This document shows, one piece after another, positions 5,355-7,329 of a DNA stretch of 7,329 nt. The stretch is from positions 1-7,329 of the forward strand of contig JBPBQS010000337.1 in assembly GCA_050920955.1 (NCBI GenBank). Direction: 5' to 3'. The position numbers were made by a program, and so were the translations under genes. Position 1 is the stretch's first letter; each line of letters starts with the position of its first letter. A model generated the notes under the pieces. That model had not been told where the DNA came from. It was given only the letters and a program-made list of their open reading frames with translations, and did not search any database. This DNA is from CAXSEF01 sp050920955 (GTDB lineage Bacteria; Pseudomonadota; Alphaproteobacteria; Acetobacterales; Acetobacteraceae).

Positions 5355-5720
5355 CTAGCGCCGGGCCTTGCGCGCCGCGTACTTGGCGTCGCGCGCCGCC
5401 TTGCGCTCGGCCTTGATGGCCTCCTCGCGCTCCAGCGCGGCGAGACGCTGCTCCTCCGCCTCGGCGGCCAGGCGGGCCTTCTCGACGAGGGCCGCCTCCT
5501 CCTCCGCACGAAGCCGGACCAGGTCCGCCTCCTTGAGCTTGGCGCGCTCGGCGGCGCGAACCTCGCGCGCGTCGGCGATCGCCTTCATCTCCGCCTGCTT
5601 CTGCAGGATCGCGGGATCGTCGGCTGCCGGGCGCGACTTGAACTTCTCCAGCAGCGCCTTCTTGGCATTGGCCGCCGCATCCCGCCGGTCGTTGAATCCG
5701 GCTCCTTTGAAGGCACTCAT
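5355..5720 (-). CDS. DUF6481-type alpha-helical coiled-coil protein
   Basis: A 121-residue protein of unknown function. It starts MSAFKGAGFNDRRDAAANAK, followed by KKALLEKFKSRPAADDPAI, which fits my memory of the small alphaproteobacterial DUF6481 family; that assignment rests on pattern recall. From about residue 40 to the end the sequence is one continuous charged helix rich in Ala, Glu, Arg and Lys, without Pro or Gly, so a long single helix or coiled coil is expected. It ends in a basic cluster (KAERKAARDAKYAARKARR) that could bind nucleic acid. No signal peptide or membrane segment is present. The ATG at 5720 has AGGA (minus strand, 5732-5729) 8 nt upstream; the open frame extends further upstream, but there it becomes an Arg-rich reading typical of non-coding GC-rich DNA. 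About 290 bp and repeat D separate it from the esterase gene, so it probably has its own promoter. Confidence 0.85.
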   Translation of the reverse strand: MSAFKGAGFNDRRDAAANAKKALLEKFKSRPAADDPAILQKQAEMKAIADAREVRAAERAKLKEADLVRLRAEEEAALVEKARLAAEAEEQRLAALEREEAIKAERKAARDAKYAARKARR

Positions 5721-5953
5721 CGTCGGGATCCTGTTCTCGGGAATGTTGCATCGGCCCGCGAGGCACGATCGCTGCGGGCGGCGGTCCTGCCGGCGCCGAC
5801 GCACCCGCCTCGGCGAGGCGTCCGCGCCGCGCCACGAGGCGCCGGGCCGCCAGACTTGGCGCACCCCGCGCCCTCTTACCAGGGAACCGCGCGAAAATCT
5901 GCCCCCGCCCCGCCGAAAGGTGACGCGACACGGCAGACGCGAGGCCGGCCTGC

Positions 5954-6013
5954 CTCAAGGCGGTTTCCAAAGGCGAGCCTTTGGCGGAGCTCGAGGCGGC
6001 GCCTCGACCTTGC
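5954..6013 (+). repeat. Repeat unit D (single half-element abutting the esterase stop)
   Basis: Hexamer CTCAAG (5954-5959), hairpin 1 (5967-5984, CCAAAGGC/GCCTTTGG), spacer CGGAGC, hairpin 2 (5991-6007, TCGAGGC/GCCTCGA) and CCTTGC ending at 6013. The next base, 6014, belongs to the TAG stop of the esterase on the minus strand, so the gap is zero. The unit is nearly identical to C2 in its right-hand part. As at locus B there is no mirror half beyond the hexamer. Confidence 0.9.
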
Positions 6014-7243
6014 CTACCCCTGCCGCGGATGCTCCAGGAAGAACCGCAGCATCTCCGCGCTCGCATCCGGCCCCTTCGGATCGGTGTACGACCCCGCGGC
6101 GCTCCCCCCCGACCAGGCGTGCCCAGCGCCGTGCACCGTCCACTGCTCCAGCACGACCGCCCCGCCCGGCCCGGCGTGGCACGCCCGCTCGAACGCCCGC
6201 CCGCCCGGCACCTGCCCGCGCTCCACCTGCCTGGTCCAGCCGCCCCCCTCGCCGCCCGCCTGCGCGATCACCGCGTCGGCATTCCCCGGATGCACCGTGG
6301 AATCCGAGTCGCCATGGAACACGATCGCCGGCACCACCCGCCCCGCCGCCCGCCCCGCCTTGGGCTGCCGCATCGCCGCCATCGCCGACACGGTGTCGCG
6401 CGCCGCCCCGCACGCCAGCCCGGAGTGCACCCCGATCGCCGCGTACAGCTCCGGATACGCCGCCCCCAGCACCGCCGCCGCGGCCCCCCCGGCCGACAGC
6501 CCCGCGACATAGACCCGCGCCGGATCGACCGCGTACTCCGCCATCACCTCGCGCGTGATCCCGGCCACGAGCGCCGGCTCCCCGCCGCGTCCCTGCTCGG
6601 ACGCCTCGAACCACCGCCAGCAGCGCGACGCGTTGGCCGCCGCGACCTGCTCCGGCCACACGACCAGGCACCCCCGCGCCTCCGCCGCCTCGTTCATCCG
6701 CGTGCCCGCCGCGAAATCCGCCGCCGACTGGGTGCACCCGTGCAGCATCACCACCAGCGGCGCCGGCCGCCCGTCATACGACCCTGGCACGTACAGCCGG
6801 TACGGCCGTGTCGCCCCACCGGAGCGCCCCGTCCCGCCGAACTGCATCCCGCCGAGCCCCGCCCCCCGCAGCCCGGCCGCGAGCCCGCCACCCGCCGCGC
6901 CGAATTGCCCGCTGCTCCCGCCCTTTTCCCCCGCGCCCGCCGGATCTGGCGCCAGCGTGAAGGACCGCGCCAGGAACCGCCCCTGTCCGCCCTCGGCCGG
7001 CGGCACCTCGCCCGCCGACCGCCCCGCGCGCGTCTGGGCAGCCCCCGCCGTGCGAGCCGCTGCCCCCGCCCCACTCACGGCCTCCGCCACCCCCTCCAGC
7101 ACGACCCCATCCCCCGCCCGCCCCGCCGCCCGCACGGGCGCAGCCTCCGGCGCCAGGCCCCGCAGCACCCGGCTCGCCTCCATCAGCCGCCCCGACCTGG
7201 TCAGCCGCGTGGCCTCGGCCATCCGCTCCTGCATCTCCGACAT
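6014..7243 (-). CDS. PHB depolymerase family esterase (alpha/beta hydrolase)
   Basis: A 409-residue serine esterase of the PHB-depolymerase type (Esterase_phd), a group acting on poly- or oligo-hydroxyalkanoates and on other esters such as feruloyl or acetyl esters; the substrate is not readable from sequence. The C-terminal half (about 145-405) is the alpha/beta hydrolase: the oxyanion region MLHGCTQ (166-172), the lipase box GLSAGG with Ser250, the acid in FHGDSDSTVHPGN (probably Asp314) and His375 in GAGHAWSGG. Residues 1-30 are helical (MSEMQERMAEATRLTRSGRL), as in many alphaproteobacterial members; about 35-145 is a Gly/Ala-rich, probably disordered linker. No signal peptide is seen, so it is likely cytoplasmic. 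Start choice: GTG 7297 has a strong GGAGG 8 nt upstream, but codons 7297-7244 often end in T, unlike the gene, which switches to almost pure G/C endings from ATG 7243. I therefore prefer 7243 (GGAG 10 nt upstream). The stop abuts repeat D. Confidence 0.93.
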   Translation of the reverse strand: MSEMQERMAEATRLTRSGRLMEASRVLRGLAPEAAPVRAAGRAGDGVVLEGVAEAVSGAGAAARTAGAAQTRAGRSAGEVPPAEGGQGRFLARSFTLAPDPAGAGEKGGSSGQFGAAGGGLAAGLRGAGLGGMQFGGTGRSGGATRPYRLYVPGSYDGRPAPLVVMLHGCTQSAADFAAGTRMNEAAEARGCLVVWPEQVAAANASRCWRWFEASEQGRGGEPALVAGITREVMAEYAVDPARVYVAGLSAGGAAAAVLGAAYPELYAAIGVHSGLACGAARDTVSAMAAMRQPKAGRAAGRVVPAIVFHGDSDSTVHPGNADAVIAQAGGEGGGWTRQVERGQVPGGRAFERACHAGPGGAVVLEQWTVHGAGHAWSGGSAAGSYTDPKGPDASAEMLRFFLEHPRQG

Positions 7244-7329
7244 CGCACGATCACTCCAACGACGACCCACCCGGGCCGGCAGCCATGAAACAGGCACGGC
7301 GAAAACCTCCGGCGACCGCCCGCTCAGCG

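Noticed and set aside
547..6013. CRISPR array
   Set aside because: The repeats are dispersed over kilobases, occur in both orientations, have no regular spacers, and no cas gene is present.
5047..6066. Long open frame of 339 codons on the minus strand overlapping the DUF6481-type gene and repeat D
   Set aside because: It is a shadow frame: composition is Arg/Gly/Ala-rich, it runs through the repeat and non-coding sequence, and the DUF6481-type frame explains the coding signal.
5981..7288. 435-codon plus-strand open frame opposite the esterase
   Set aside because: Arg/Pro/His-rich reading of a GC-rich antisense strand with no domain; the minus-strand frame has a full catalytic triad.

Overview
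The window is very GC-rich (roughly 70% or more by eye) and its codons end almost always in G or C. The gene set is alphaproteobacterial: a bacterial-type aspartyl-tRNA synthetase back to back with RNase D, a MucR/Ros-family regulator, a small coiled-coil protein of the DUF6481 type, and a PHB-depolymerase-family esterase. Together with the style of the intergenic repeats this suggests Acetobacteraceae (Roseomonas-like). The genus is inference.

Layout from left to right: the 3' part of an SsuB/TauB-like ABC transporter ATPase (+, cut by the window edge); a small secreted protein of unknown function (736-1095, +); aspS (1205-2992, -); rnd (3244-4425, +), divergent from aspS; mucR (4477-4980, -), convergent with rnd and separated from it by a strong GC hairpin; a 374-bp gap without a convincing gene; a DUF6481-type gene (5355-5720, -); and a PHB-depolymerase-family esterase (6014-7243, -). 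The genes do not form one pathway. They are housekeeping or general genes with mostly independent transcription.

The structure that the genes do not explain is an intergenic repeat family. Four of the gaps carry 60-63-bp units made of a C-Y-N-A-A-G hexamer, a first hairpin (CCAAAGGC paired with GCCTTTGG), a short spacer, a second hairpin and a CCTTGC tail. Two loci (547-663 and 3089-3207) are near-palindromic pairs of units sharing one central hexamer. Two loci (1134-1193 and 5954-6013) are single halves ending at that hexamer. Several base changes occur on both sides of a stem, so the folding looks conserved. The units sit tightly against gene ends: one contributes the stop codon of the ABC ATPase gene and another abuts the stop codon of the esterase. 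This REP/BIME-like family is the best candidate for something worth following. No transposase or RAYT-like gene is present in the window.

Smaller points of interest are a MucR whose zinc site has lost two usual ligands, an AspRS with residues associated with a non-discriminating (tRNA-Asn-accepting) enzyme, and a pair of 7-bp direct repeats one helical turn apart just upstream of mucR.
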